Below, in pieces: positions 1 to 7,483 of a stretch of DNA of 56,444 nt (positions are counted from its first letter, which is position 1; every line of letters starts with the position of its first letter). The translations under genes and the position numbers were made by a program. Source of the stretch: an uncultured Paraglaciecola sp. (GTDB taxonomy: Bacteria > Pseudomonadota > Gammaproteobacteria > Enterobacterales > Alteromonadaceae); assembly GCF_913020055.1 (NCBI RefSeq), contig NZ_CAJWCF010000013.1, positions 1-56,444 of the forward strand, given 5' to 3'. Below the pieces are notes generated by a model. That model saw only the letters and a list, made by a program, of their open reading frames with translations. It did not search any database and had not been told where the DNA came from.

Positions 1-2
1 TG

Positions 3-572
3 TCTACAGTAATATTTACTTTATTATTCATTGACTTTTTTGACACTGCAGGAACGTTGACATCAGTTGCAAACGTTGCTGGTAAAGTTGATAAACAAGG
101 TAAACTTCAGGACATCAATAAAGCTATGTTATCTGATAGTGTTGGTACAGTTGCAGGTGCAATGATGGGAACAACAACTGTTACAAGTTATGTAGAGTCT
201 GGCGCTGGTGTAAAAGCTGGTGGTAGAACAGGAATGACCTCTCTTGTAATTGGATTGTTATTTTTAGCATGTATATTTTTTGCTCCTTTAGCAACTAGTT
301 TACCAAAACAAATTGATGGTGCTGCTTTATTATTTGTTTCAGTTTTATTTGTTAGAAATATTACTGATATCGAATGGGACGATATTGGAGAGTCTGCTCC
401 AGCAATTTTAGCTATGATTGCAATGCCTTTAACCTACAGTATTAGTAATGGTATTGCTTTAGCATTTGTATCTTATGCTTTAATTAAAATATTTACTGGT
501 AAGTTCTCAACAACTTCACCAGCGATATTTGTTATTGCAATACTAAGTGTTATTAGTTTTGCAGTTGCTTAA
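3..572 (+). CDS. NCS2-family nucleobase permease, C-terminal part (5' end outside window)
   Basis: The frame is open from base 3 and encodes the last ~190 residues of a nucleobase:cation symporter (NCS2, adenine/guanine/hypoxanthine type). The motif FFDTAGTL at the very start, followed by SVGTVAGAMMGTTTVTSYVESG, is the typical central signature of AzgA/AdeP-like permeases. Several hydrophobic segments follow to the C-terminus. The TTG at 57 is only an internal leucine codon, because the family signature lies upstream of it. The gene converges on a phosphoribosyltransferase, which fits purine uptake and salvage. The DNA is much more AT-rich than the rest of the window and resembles SAR11. Substrate within the purine/xanthine/uracil range is not determinable. 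Confidence 0.85.
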   Translation, partial: STVIFTLLFIDFFDTAGTLTSVANVAGKVDKQGKLQDINKAMLSDSVGTVAGAMMGTTTVTSYVESGAGVKAGGRTGMTSLVIGLLFLACIFFAPLATSLPKQIDGAALLFVSVLFVRNITDIEWDDIGESAPAILAMIAMPLTYSISNGIALAFVSYALIKIFTGKFSTTSPAIFVIAILSVISFAVA

Positions 573-580
573 AAATATTT

Positions 581-608
581 AATAGGGCTAGTGTAAACTA
601 GCCCTATT
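581..608. terminator. Bidirectional hairpin terminator between convergent genes
   Basis: A perfect 12-bp inverted repeat (AATAGGGCTAGT, loop GTAA, then its complement) fills the gap between the stop codons of the convergent permease and phosphoribosyltransferase genes. On the minus strand the stem is followed by an AT-rich stretch with a run of Ts. It most likely ends both transcripts. Confidence 0.75.
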
Positions 609-610
609 CA

Positions 611-1129
611 TTAATTTCTCTTAATAATTTCTTCAATAGATAATTCTTCGTAGTGCTCAGTGGGTTGCACAATCCATGGATCTGTATCTAATCTTATTGG
701 ACAAAAGTCTGGCTCAAAAGTAGATGATTTCTTTTTCCACAAACAAGCTGTTTTAACTTCTTTAATGTAATCTTTAGTTGGGCCATAATTTTTTAACCAC
801 TCTATACTTTTATTTAATGTTAACCCTGTATCCGAAAGATCATCAACTAAAAGCACTTTATTATAGTCTTTGCTCTCAGCTAAAGAGCTAATTTCTCTTG
901 CAAACATTAGTTGGCCTTGTTTATCTTCCATGCCCTCTCCAGAGTAACTTTGGATAACTATATATGCGGTTGGTAATTTCAAAATTCTTGAAAGGATGTC
1001 CAAAATTGGAGCAGCACCTCTCATTATTCCTACTAAAACTGTAGGTTTATATTTTTCATAAATCTCAATTGCTAACTTTTCAACAATTTTGTTATACTCA
1101 TCAAAAGTGATAATTAATTTGTCAGCCAT
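611..1129 (-). CDS. Purine phosphoribosyltransferase (Gpt/HPRT-like)
   Basis: This ~172-residue protein of the type I phosphoribosyltransferase fold would join a purine base to PRPP. It shows the PRPP-binding motif VLLVDDLSDTGLT near the middle, an earlier VGIMRGAAP loop, and a C-terminal DTDPWIVQPTEHYE segment as in xanthine-guanine/hypoxanthine enzymes. I start at the internal ATG (MADKLI); a second ATG lies 15 bases upstream at 1144, and neither has a strong Shine-Dalgarno. The base specificity cannot be read from the sequence. The neighbouring convergent nucleobase permease supports a purine-salvage role. It lies in the AT-rich, SAR11-like left end. Confidence 0.8.
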   Translation of the reverse strand: MADKLIITFDEYNKIVEKLAIEIYEKYKPTVLVGIMRGAAPILDILSRILKLPTAYIVIQSYSGEGMEDKQGQLMFAREISSLAESKDYNKVLLVDDLSDTGLTLNKSIEWLKNYGPTKDYIKEVKTACLWKKKSSTFEPDFCPIRLDTDPWIVQPTEHYEELSIEEIIKRN

Positions 1130-1172
1130 GAATTTTACTATCATAACTAAAAAATTTTAAAAGGGAGAAATA

Positions 1173-1313
1173 ATGAAAGCGTATTGGATCAGTTTATATG
1201 TCAAAGTTGAAAATCAAGATAATTTAAAAAAATATGCAGAAACAGTAACACCAATTATCAAAAGTTTTGGAGGAGTTCCCCTGGTAAGAGGTGGAAATCA
1301 CAAAACATTTGAG
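1173..1313 (+). pseudogene. DUF1330-family protein, cut after ~47 residues at the left junction
   Basis: The gene starts with ATG after a good ribosome site (AAGGGAGA, 1160-1167). The first ~47 residues (MKAYWIS..., then FGGVPLVRGGNHKTFE) match the start of small DUF1330 proteins, which normally run to ~95 residues. After about base 1313 the reading frame enters the antisense of an IS110 transposase and stops at 1370, so the C-terminal half is missing. The truncation marks the join between SAR11-like DNA and the rest of the window. The function of the family is poorly defined. Confidence 0.7.
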
Positions 1314-1845
1314 TATCACGATGTGAGAACCAGTCTAAAGGCTGGGGGTAATATTGCTTCAAAGCACTAATCAATCGGTTGGCATTACGACGTTTATCAT
1401 CAATCAACGACCGGCGTTGCTCAACTAAATGATTGAGCATGCGAGTCTCATCACTGTTGGGTTTAAGTGGTTTTACTTGCTTTGGATAGTGCATCATCAT
1501 ATCCAAAGCAAGCTCTGCATCAGACGGATCGTCTTTCGCCCCACTTGGAAACATGGCTTGTCGATATCGAGCAAGTGTTAAACCATGAATAGGAAAGACG
1601 GTGACAAATGAATACTTCTGCAAGGCATACACAATTGGACCTTTATTCAATTCAAGCACAACGGCGATGTTACCTTTCACTTGTTTATGTAAGTCGACTA
1701 GCCATTGCTCAATGGCTGCAGGCGTATGCTCAATAACGTAATAGTGACGCTCATCAACCTCGCCAACCTGAACACATACGTCGTGTTTCTTATCCGCCCA
1801 ATCCAACCCAACATAAGCGGCAAACTTAACCTTCATATCATTCAT
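1297..1845 (-). pseudogene. IS110-family transposase (DEDD recombinase), C-terminally truncated
   Basis: The reading frame starts at ATG 1843-1845 behind a clear AGGAG ribosome site and gives ~183 residues of an IS110-family recombinase. Visible are the RuvC-like parts of the DEDD domain: GLDWADKKHDV at the N-terminus, VVLELNKGPI, and AKDDPSDAELALD. After RDTQMFCDF the homology stops and the frame continues into antisense of the DUF1330 gene. A full enzyme has ~320-340 residues, including a C-terminal Tnp domain with a catalytic serine, which is missing here. The fragment is therefore not a functional recombinase. Confidence 0.85.
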
Positions 1846-2160
1846 GACAAATCTCCTACTAGTGAAATCTGTTATGTACCCTTTACTCTTCGAAGCAAAT
1901 ATAGACAGTCTTGTTTGAAGCACGCCCTGAGGATTCGTTGTAAGTAAAAGAACCTGTTGCATCGAAAGCAAACCGGGAATTATCAAGTAATATAGGCTCG
2001 AAATTCGTATGCAACAAGCACATAACCTTAATCATCATAATCGATGAATATTTAAGGTTGAATAACTATATTTAGGCTCGAAACTGCCTGTCAGACAACT
2101 TCTGCTCAATGACGGCAAATGACACAATGCAGATGGCTAATGCCTAACGCTTTATTTGAA
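1846..2160 (-). mobile_element. Non-coding left end of the IS110-like element, candidate bridge-RNA region
   Basis: About 300 bases without a convincing gene lie directly upstream of the truncated IS110 transposase. In IS110-subgroup elements such as IS621 this is where the bridge RNA, which pairs with donor and target DNA, is encoded. The stretch holds an imperfect long hairpin at 2024-2059 (arms AACCTTAA and TTAAGGTT with further pairing inside) and an 11-bp direct repeat TAGGCTCGAAA at 1993-2003 and 2073-2083. The outer end of the element cannot be fixed, because IS110 elements lack conventional terminal inverted repeats. The RNA assignment is inference from position and structure. Confidence 0.4.
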
Positions 2161-2164
2161 TTCA

Positions 2165-2186
2165 AAGCCTCGTATTTGCGGGGCTT
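2165..2186. terminator. Hairpin terminator, probably bidirectional
   Basis: AAGCCTCG, loop TATTTG, then CGGGGCTT (one G-T wobble) forms an 8-bp stem. It lies 37 bases beyond the stop codon of the flavoprotein gene on the minus strand. On the plus strand it is followed by a T/G-rich stretch, GTTGTTGTTTT. Confidence 0.55.
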
Positions 2187-2222
2187 GTTGTTGTTTTCAA
2201 ACTTTGCTGCCAAAGACAGAAT

Positions 2223-3404
2223 TTAGACAACCTGCCCAGCTACCCAACCTGAACTCCAAGCCCACTGGAAATTGTAGCCACCTAGCCAACCTGTCACATC
2301 TACCACTTCGCCGATAAAATATAGGCCTTCAATGTCTTTCGCCATCATGGTTTTGGATGAGAGTTGGTCGGTATCTACGCCGCCAAGGGTGACTTCTGCT
2401 GTGCGATAACCTTCGGTGCCGTTGGGTTTGAGTTGCCACTGGTGAAAGGCCTGGGCTGCTTGTTCGAGTTGTTTGCCTTGGTATTGTTTAAGGGGTTTAT
2501 TTTCAATGCCTAAGTAAGGTAAAGCCGCTTGCACATAACGTTTGGGGTAGTGATTGGCCAGCGCAGTACTGAGTTGCACGTCTGGTTGGCTTTGTAGTGT
2601 TTTTTGTAAGTCAGCGAATAGGTCGCCATTTGGGAATAAGTCGAATTCGACGGCTTGGCCTGGCTCCCAAAATGAGGATATTTGTAATACCGCAGGGCCA
2701 CTTAGACCTCGATGGGTAAACAGAATGTTTTCGTTGAAACTGGTGTTGTTGCAACTGGCGCTGGCATCCAGTGAGATACCACTTAGTTCGGATAACACTT
2801 TTTTGTCTTGTTCGTGCAAAGTAAATGGCACCAAACCGGCTCGGGTAGGTTTCACATCTAAGCCAAACTGCTCAGCCACTTTGTAACCAAAAGGGCTAGC
2901 ACCGAGTTTTGGCATAGATAACCCACCCGTGGCAATCACCAAGGACTCACACTGGTACTGGCCTTTGGCAGTGTTGAGTGTGTAGCCAGACTCAGTTTTT
3001 TCAATTGATAAAATTTCGCATTGATTGGTTACTGTGACATCTGCTTTTTTGCATTCTTCTAACAGCATATTTAAAATATCTTTGGCGCTGTCATCACAGA
3101 ACAGTTGGCCTAGGGTTTTCTCGTGGTAGGCGATACCGTATTCGGCCACTAAACCTATGAAGTCCCATTGGGTATAACGGCTTAAAGCTGATTTACAGAA
3201 ATGGGGATTGTCTGATAGAAAATTTTCGTGGCTGGCGTACATGTTGGTGAAGTTACAGCGACCACCACCCGACATCAGGATTTTGCCACCTAGGCGTTTG
3301 GCATGGTCGAGTACCACCACATCACGACCCCGTTTGCCGGCTTGTGCAGCACAAAATAAACCCGCAGCTCCGGCACCAATTACAATCACATCTACGTTTT
3401 TCAA
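2223..3404 (-). CDS. BaiN/HI0933-family NAD(P)/FAD-dependent oxidoreductase
   Basis: This 393-residue flavoprotein belongs to the HI0933/YhiN/BaiN family, often annotated as aminoacetone oxidase-like. The N-terminus carries the dinucleotide-binding motif VIGAGAAGLFCAAQ, followed by LGGKILMSGGGRCNFTN, a hallmark of the family. The C-terminus has LGGVDTD and YFIGEVVDVTGWLGGYNFQWA, another family signature that closes the FAD site. Length agrees with the usual ~390-400 residues. It is a single gene with its own terminator and no obvious partner. The physiological substrate of this family in gammaproteobacteria is not established. It is the first gene with composition typical of the main segment. 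Confidence 0.88.
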   Translation of the reverse strand: MKNVDVIVIGAGAAGLFCAAQAGKRGRDVVVLDHAKRLGGKILMSGGGRCNFTNMYASHENFLSDNPHFCKSALSRYTQWDFIGLVAEYGIAYHEKTLGQLFCDDSAKDILNMLLEECKKADVTVTNQCEILSIEKTESGYTLNTAKGQYQCESLVIATGGLSMPKLGASPFGYKVAEQFGLDVKPTRAGLVPFTLHEQDKKVLSELSGISLDASASCNNTSFNENILFTHRGLSGPAVLQISSFWEPGQAVEFDLFPNGDLFADLQKTLQSQPDVQLSTALANHYPKRYVQAALPYLGIENKPLKQYQGKQLEQAAQAFHQWQLKPNGTEGYRTAEVTLGGVDTDQLSSKTMMAKDIEGLYFIGEVVDVTGWLGGYNFQWAWSSGWVAGQVV

Positions 3405-3522
3405 TTACTTACCTACTAGTTACCACAGCCCATGTTCAGGGCTGGATTATAGGGTATAAACCCGTGGTTAATAAGATCCCATTGTTGGATTTTTAATGCT
3501 GATTGGTATAACCACGCTCAAG

Positions 3523-4653
3523 TCACAAAGACGCAAATCGTTTTGTATGTACATCAGTGCTGCCAAACAAATATTGAATAGTGGTTAAACGTTTGAATAT
3601 ATGACCCACATCCAGTTCGTCAGTCATGCCTATGCCACCGTGTATTTGAATTGATTCACGACCCACCAAGTTGGCCGCTTTTCCAATACGGCTTTTCGCC
3701 GCTGACAATGCTTTGGCATCAAGACCGTCATTGCTATCCATTTTTAATACTGCCATTAATAGTATAGATTTAGCTTGTTGGTGTTCGATAAACATATTCA
3801 CCATGCGGTGTTGCAGAGCTTGGAATGAACCAATAGTACGACCAAACTGTTTACGGGTTTTTGCGTATTCTAAGGTGCGTTCGTGGGCGATTTGCATCGC
3901 ACCTACCGCTTCGGCGCAAATGGCTAATGTCGCTTTGTCGATAATAGTGTTGATGGCAGGCAAAGCGTTATCTTGCTCACCCAACAATCCAAGGGTAGGG
4001 GTGTTATCAAACCAAATGTCAGCCGCTTGATGGCCATCTACATTTGCATAACCTTCACGTTTAACACTGGCATGCTTCGCATCAACAAGAAATAAACTAA
4101 TGCCATTGTTGTCGCTGGTGTCACCCGAGGTACGCGCTGCCACCACTAGTGTTTCTGCATGGTTACCATTTAACACCACAGATTTATGGCCATTAAGCAC
4201 AAACTCGCCCTTTTCACCGTTTTTTTCGGTTGCGCTACATTTTACGTTGTTTAAATGATAACGACTTTGTGGCTCTGCATAGGCAAAAGCCATTTGTAAT
4301 TCACCGGCCATGATCTTAGGTAAGTACTCGTCTTTTTGCTGTTGATTACCCGCTAAGGCAATTAACCCGCCAGCCATAACGGCAGTGGCAATAAAAGGTT
4401 CAACTACAATGCCTTTGCCAAACTCTTCCATGACGAGAGCAAGGTCGGTCATAGAGCCACTTAATCCGTCATTGTCTTCGGAAAATGGCAGCATTAACCA
4501 GCCTAACTCTGCAAATAGCTGCCAATTTTTTTGGCTGTAACCGGCTGTTGATGCAAGAATTTTGCGACGTGTATCAAAATCGTAATCACTGCGGATAAAC
4601 TTCGAAACACTGTCTTGAATCATTTGTTGTTCGCTACTTAACGAAAAGTCCAT
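3523..4653 (-). CDS. Acyl-CoA dehydrogenase, small-subunit type (PimD-like)
   Basis: A 376-residue acyl-CoA dehydrogenase. N-, middle and C-terminal ACAD domains are recognisable: LSSEQQMIQDSVSKF at the start, FAYAEPQSRY in the beta domain, RKQFGRTIGSFQALQHRM and IQIHGGIGMTDE in the C-terminal helical domain. The C-terminus ends in STDVHTKRF rather than the usual YEGT motif, so a canonical catalytic glutamate is not visible there. It follows the large-subunit-type gene by only 20 bases, and the two probably form a heteromeric enzyme as proposed for pimeloyl-CoA dehydrogenase PimC/PimD. It is the last gene of a three-gene minus-strand operon. Confidence 0.85.
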   Translation of the reverse strand: MDFSLSSEQQMIQDSVSKFIRSDYDFDTRRKILASTAGYSQKNWQLFAELGWLMLPFSEDNDGLSGSMTDLALVMEEFGKGIVVEPFIATAVMAGGLIALAGNQQQKDEYLPKIMAGELQMAFAYAEPQSRYHLNNVKCSATEKNGEKGEFVLNGHKSVVLNGNHAETLVVAARTSGDTSDNNGISLFLVDAKHASVKREGYANVDGHQAADIWFDNTPTLGLLGEQDNALPAINTIIDKATLAICAEAVGAMQIAHERTLEYAKTRKQFGRTIGSFQALQHRMVNMFIEHQQAKSILLMAVLKMDSNDGLDAKALSAAKSRIGKAANLVGRESIQIHGGIGMTDELDVGHIFKRLTTIQYLFGSTDVHTKRFASL

Positions 4654-4673
4654 AATAAACTCCTAATACTAAT

Positions 4674-5873
4674 TTAAAGGCCTAAAACGGCTTTGCTAAT
4701 GATGTTAGTTTGAATTTCGTTACTGCCACCATAAATGGATGCTTTGCGGTTATTGAAGTAACGTAATGCACTGTTAGCGGCCATCTTAGGACCAATATGC
4801 TGACCGTCAAATTCATCATTAAATTGATGAGGAACAAATGGCATTGAGTAATAACCAGCCACTTCGACAAATAATTCATCGATAGCTTGGATAATTTGGG
4901 TACCGACAATTTTTAAGATTGAAGACTCTGGTCCAGGTGCTTGGCCTGTGCTGATTGCAGAGAGTGTGCGCAATTCAGTATATTCCAAGGCTAATAAATC
5001 AATTTCTACATTCGCGACTTTTTGCGCAAAAATAGGATCGTCGAGTAATTTATTCACGCCATCATCAGATGATTCAGCCAGTTCTTTTAATTGTACTAAG
5101 CGATCCTTAGAATTGGCCACGCGTGCAATACCCGTTCGCTCATGGGTTAATAAAACTTTAGCGTAAGTCCAACCTTGGCCTTCAGCGCCAATTAGATTGT
5201 TTGCTGGCACACGTACTTCATCAAAATGCACTTCGTTCACTTCATGTTTACCATCAATAGTAATAATCGGTGAGACCGTAATTTTGGGATCGTGCATGTT
5301 AATGAGTAGAAAACTGATTGCTTCTTGGTTTTTTGCGCTGGGTGGTCCTGTTCGTACTAAGCAGAATATCCAGTCTGCATGTTGGCCTAAGGTCGTCCAA
5401 GTTTTTGTGCCGTTAACCACATATTCATCGCCGTCTTTTACCGCAGTGGTGCGAACGCCTGCAAGGTCAGAGCCTGCTCCAGTTTCTGAATAACCCTGAC
5501 ACCACCATACTTTACTGGCCAATATATCTGGCAAAAAGCGCTGTTTTTGTTCGTCATTACCAAAGGTATAAATAACAGGTGCAACCATTTTCAAACCAAA
5601 TGGGATCACATCAGGGGCGCCTGCTTTGGCACATTCATTGGCAAAAATATATTTTTGAGTGCTACTCCACCCCGTTCCACCATGTTCGACCGGCCAGTTA
5701 GTCGCGGCCCAGCCTTGGGTGTACAGTATTTGTTGCCACTGAACATATTCTTCTTTTGTTAGGTGTAAGGCTTTTTTTGTTTTTATGGCGAAGTCTTTTG
5801 GCAATTTTTGTTGCAAAAATTGGCGCACTTCTTGTTGAAAGTCTTTTTCTTCAGCGGTGAAATCTAAATTCAT
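4674..5873 (-). CDS. Acyl-CoA dehydrogenase, large-subunit type (PimC-like)
   Basis: A 399-residue acyl-CoA dehydrogenase of the class often annotated as pimeloyl-CoA dehydrogenase large subunit. It shows WPVEHGGTGWS near residue 60, GYSETGAGSDLAG in the flavin-binding beta domain and IYGGSNEIQTNI near the C-terminus. In that last motif glycine stands where many single-chain ACADs have the catalytic glutamate; LLTHERTGIAR in the middle supplies another possible base. Together with the adjacent small-subunit-type gene this suggests an alpha2beta2 enzyme with one active site per pair, as known for some steroid and dicarboxylate ACADs. Substrate is inferred from the whole cluster, not from motifs. 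Confidence 0.87.
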   Translation of the reverse strand: MNLDFTAEEKDFQQEVRQFLQQKLPKDFAIKTKKALHLTKEEYVQWQQILYTQGWAATNWPVEHGGTGWSSTQKYIFANECAKAGAPDVIPFGLKMVAPVIYTFGNDEQKQRFLPDILASKVWWCQGYSETGAGSDLAGVRTTAVKDGDEYVVNGTKTWTTLGQHADWIFCLVRTGPPSAKNQEAISFLLINMHDPKITVSPIITIDGKHEVNEVHFDEVRVPANNLIGAEGQGWTYAKVLLTHERTGIARVANSKDRLVQLKELAESSDDGVNKLLDDPIFAQKVANVEIDLLALEYTELRTLSAISTGQAPGPESSILKIVGTQIIQAIDELFVEVAGYYSMPFVPHQFNDEFDGQHIGPKMAANSALRYFNNRKASIYGGSNEIQTNIISKAVLGL

Positions 5874-5899
5874 TTTGCAAACCCTTCTTTGTACTTAAT

Positions 5900-7051
5900 C
5901 TATTGAAAATCTTTGACCATATTTCTGGCAATTATCATTTGTTGGATCTGTGTTGTACCTTCGTACAATCTAAATAATCTGACATCACGATATAACCTTT
6001 CTACTGCGTATTCGGAAATGTAGCCTGCACCGCCATGTATTTGTACGGCTTTATCCGCTACTCGGCCCACCATTTCAGTGGCAAATAATTTACAACACGA
6101 AGCTTCAGTTGTAATTTTGTTGCCCAAGTCTTTTTGTCTTGCTGCATCAAGTACCATACATTTTGCAGCGTAAGCTTCGGCTTTACTGTCAGCTAACATA
6201 ACTTGGATCATTTGGTGTTCAGCAATGGGTTTACCAAATTGTGTTCTGTCGATAGCGAATCTTAATGCATCGTTAATTAAACGTTCGGCAATACCCACAC
6301 TCAAGGCTGAAATATGTAAGCGACCTTTGTCTAATACTTTCATTGAGGTAATAAAACCTTTACCCGCTACACCACCAATAATATTTTCGGCGGGCACATG
6401 GCAATCCTCGAAAATCACATCACAGGTATGTGAACCCTGCTGACCCATTTTTTTATCTTTGGGACCCAATGTAATGCCCGGTGTAGACGCGTCTACAATA
6501 AAAGCAGATATGCCTTTAGCACCTTTTATAGAGGGATCGGTTCGTGCCATCACGGTAAATGTGCCTGCTCTGGGTGCATTAGTAATAAAACGTTTTGTTC
6601 CATTAATAATATACTCATCGCCCTTTTTAATTGCGCTGGTTTTGACTGCGCCGGCGTCAGAACCTACGTCTGGTTCGGTTAAACAAAAAGATCCAATAAG
6701 CTCACCAGAGGCGTATTTAGGTAGGTAAGTGAGTTTTTGTTTTTCTGTACCGTCAAACACAATGGCGGCTGAACCAATACCATTGTTGGTACCTATAAGG
6801 GAACGAAAAGCCGGAGATGTTCTGCCTAATTCCATGGCCACTAAGACTTCTTCTTCCATGGTCAGGCCCAAACCACCGTACTCTTCTGGGATCGTCATAC
6901 CAAACAAACCCATCTCTTTCATTTCTTGAACAATATCATCTGGGATAGCATCGTTTTCTGCTACTTCATTTTCCGCAGGGACTAAACGCTCTCTAACGAA
7001 TTTTGAAATACTGTGCAGAAATTGATTCAACATTTCTGTATCGCGAATCAC
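5900..7051 (-). CDS. Acyl-CoA dehydrogenase (single-chain, canonical type)
   Basis: A ~383-residue acyl-CoA dehydrogenase starting at GTG 7049-7051, chosen because TGAGGA precedes it by six bases; the longer frame up to 7120 has no such site. Motifs are canonical: PEEYGGLGLT near residue 54, FCLTEPDVGSDAGA, RTQFGKPIAEHQMIQVM, IHGGAGYISEYAVERLYRD and the catalytic LYEGTTQIQ (Glu ~364). It heads the minus-strand operon with the PimC/PimD-like pair. An IclR-type pseudo-palindrome lies 25 bases upstream of the start codon. It would carry out the FAD-dependent first step of beta-oxidation, complementing the heteromeric pair with another chain-length range. Confidence 0.9.
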   Translation of the reverse strand: MIRDTEMLNQFLHSISKFVRERLVPAENEVAENDAIPDDIVQEMKEMGLFGMTIPEEYGGLGLTMEEEVLVAMELGRTSPAFRSLIGTNNGIGSAAIVFDGTEKQKLTYLPKYASGELIGSFCLTEPDVGSDAGAVKTSAIKKGDEYIINGTKRFITNAPRAGTFTVMARTDPSIKGAKGISAFIVDASTPGITLGPKDKKMGQQGSHTCDVIFEDCHVPAENIIGGVAGKGFITSMKVLDKGRLHISALSVGIAERLINDALRFAIDRTQFGKPIAEHQMIQVMLADSKAEAYAAKCMVLDAARQKDLGNKITTEASCCKLFATEMVGRVADKAVQIHGGAGYISEYAVERLYRDVRLFRLYEGTTQIQQMIIARNMVKDFQ

Positions 7052-7075
7052 TTTAATCCTCACTAAAATGACTGT

Positions 7076-7092
7076 ATTCCGCACAGTGGAAC
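7076..7092. promoter_or_regulatory. IclR-type operator candidate 1
   Basis: ATTCCGCACAGTGGAAC is a pseudo-palindrome with TTCC and GGAA outer arms, just upstream of the acyl-CoA dehydrogenase start at 7051. It matches the core TTCCGC-N3-G.GGAA shared with sites at 7335-7349 and 14941-14955. The cognate regulator is probably the IclR protein encoded at 19416-20216 (inference). Confidence 0.5.
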
Positions 7093-7166
7093 AAAAAACC
7101 ATAAAAATATCAAGATGCAATCATAACTAATTCCCTAGATATTCTGCTAAAGATGATCGGGTTCGA

Positions 7167-7227
7167 CCTTTATATACATTTGCAATGTATCTTGGGTCTT
7201 AAACTTGCTAAGTTTGAAAGATAAAGG
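7167..7227. other. Nested inverted repeats: potential three-way junction
   Basis: The outer arms CCTTTAT (7167-7173) and ATAAAGG (7221-7227) enclose two further perfect inverted repeats: ATACATT-TGC-AATGTAT (7174-7190) and AAACTT-GCT-AAGTTT (7201-7215). Together they can fold into an outer stem with two hairpins. The element lies in the 430-base gap between the divergent acyl-CoA dehydrogenase and CoA-ligase operons. It may be a structured RNA leader or small RNA, or two related palindromic operators (both centred on TTGC). I do not recognise it as a known element, and no gene is visible in this gap. Confidence 0.5.
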
Positions 7228-7333
7228 CTGGAGCTAATAGTTACTGAGAAACTAGCCAATAGGATAACAATCACCTTTGTCGAGTACATTTGATGCTACC
7301 TGCAAATAGCCTAAAAAAACATTGTAAAATTAA

Positions 7334-7355
7334 ATTCCGCAATGCAGAATTGACA
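7334..7355 (+). promoter_or_regulatory. IclR-type operator candidate 2 abutting a -35-like TTGACA
   Basis: ATTCCGCAATGCAGAAT (7334-7350) is the best of three related pseudo-palindromes. Its last base begins a perfect TTGACA (7350-7355), a candidate -35 box for the CoA-ligase operon that starts at 7484; a matching -10 box is poor (AATTAC at 7373). The arrangement is what one expects of an IclR-family regulator acting at the promoter, by repression or activation. Confidence 0.5.
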
Positions 7356-7483
7356 GGCTGTTTTACTACGCTAATTACTGTCGTGGCAATAATAAATAAT
7401 GACAACTTGTATTAGAATGAGTGCTTAAACCATTTTGGATAGGTGCTTCCTGGGTGGCCAATTATCTATGCGGAATGGAATTA

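Noticed and set aside
1705..1947. Open frame on the plus strand, antisense to the IS110 gene
   Set aside because: It lies wholly opposite a recognisable transposase and its upstream region, and shows no ribosome site or family features.
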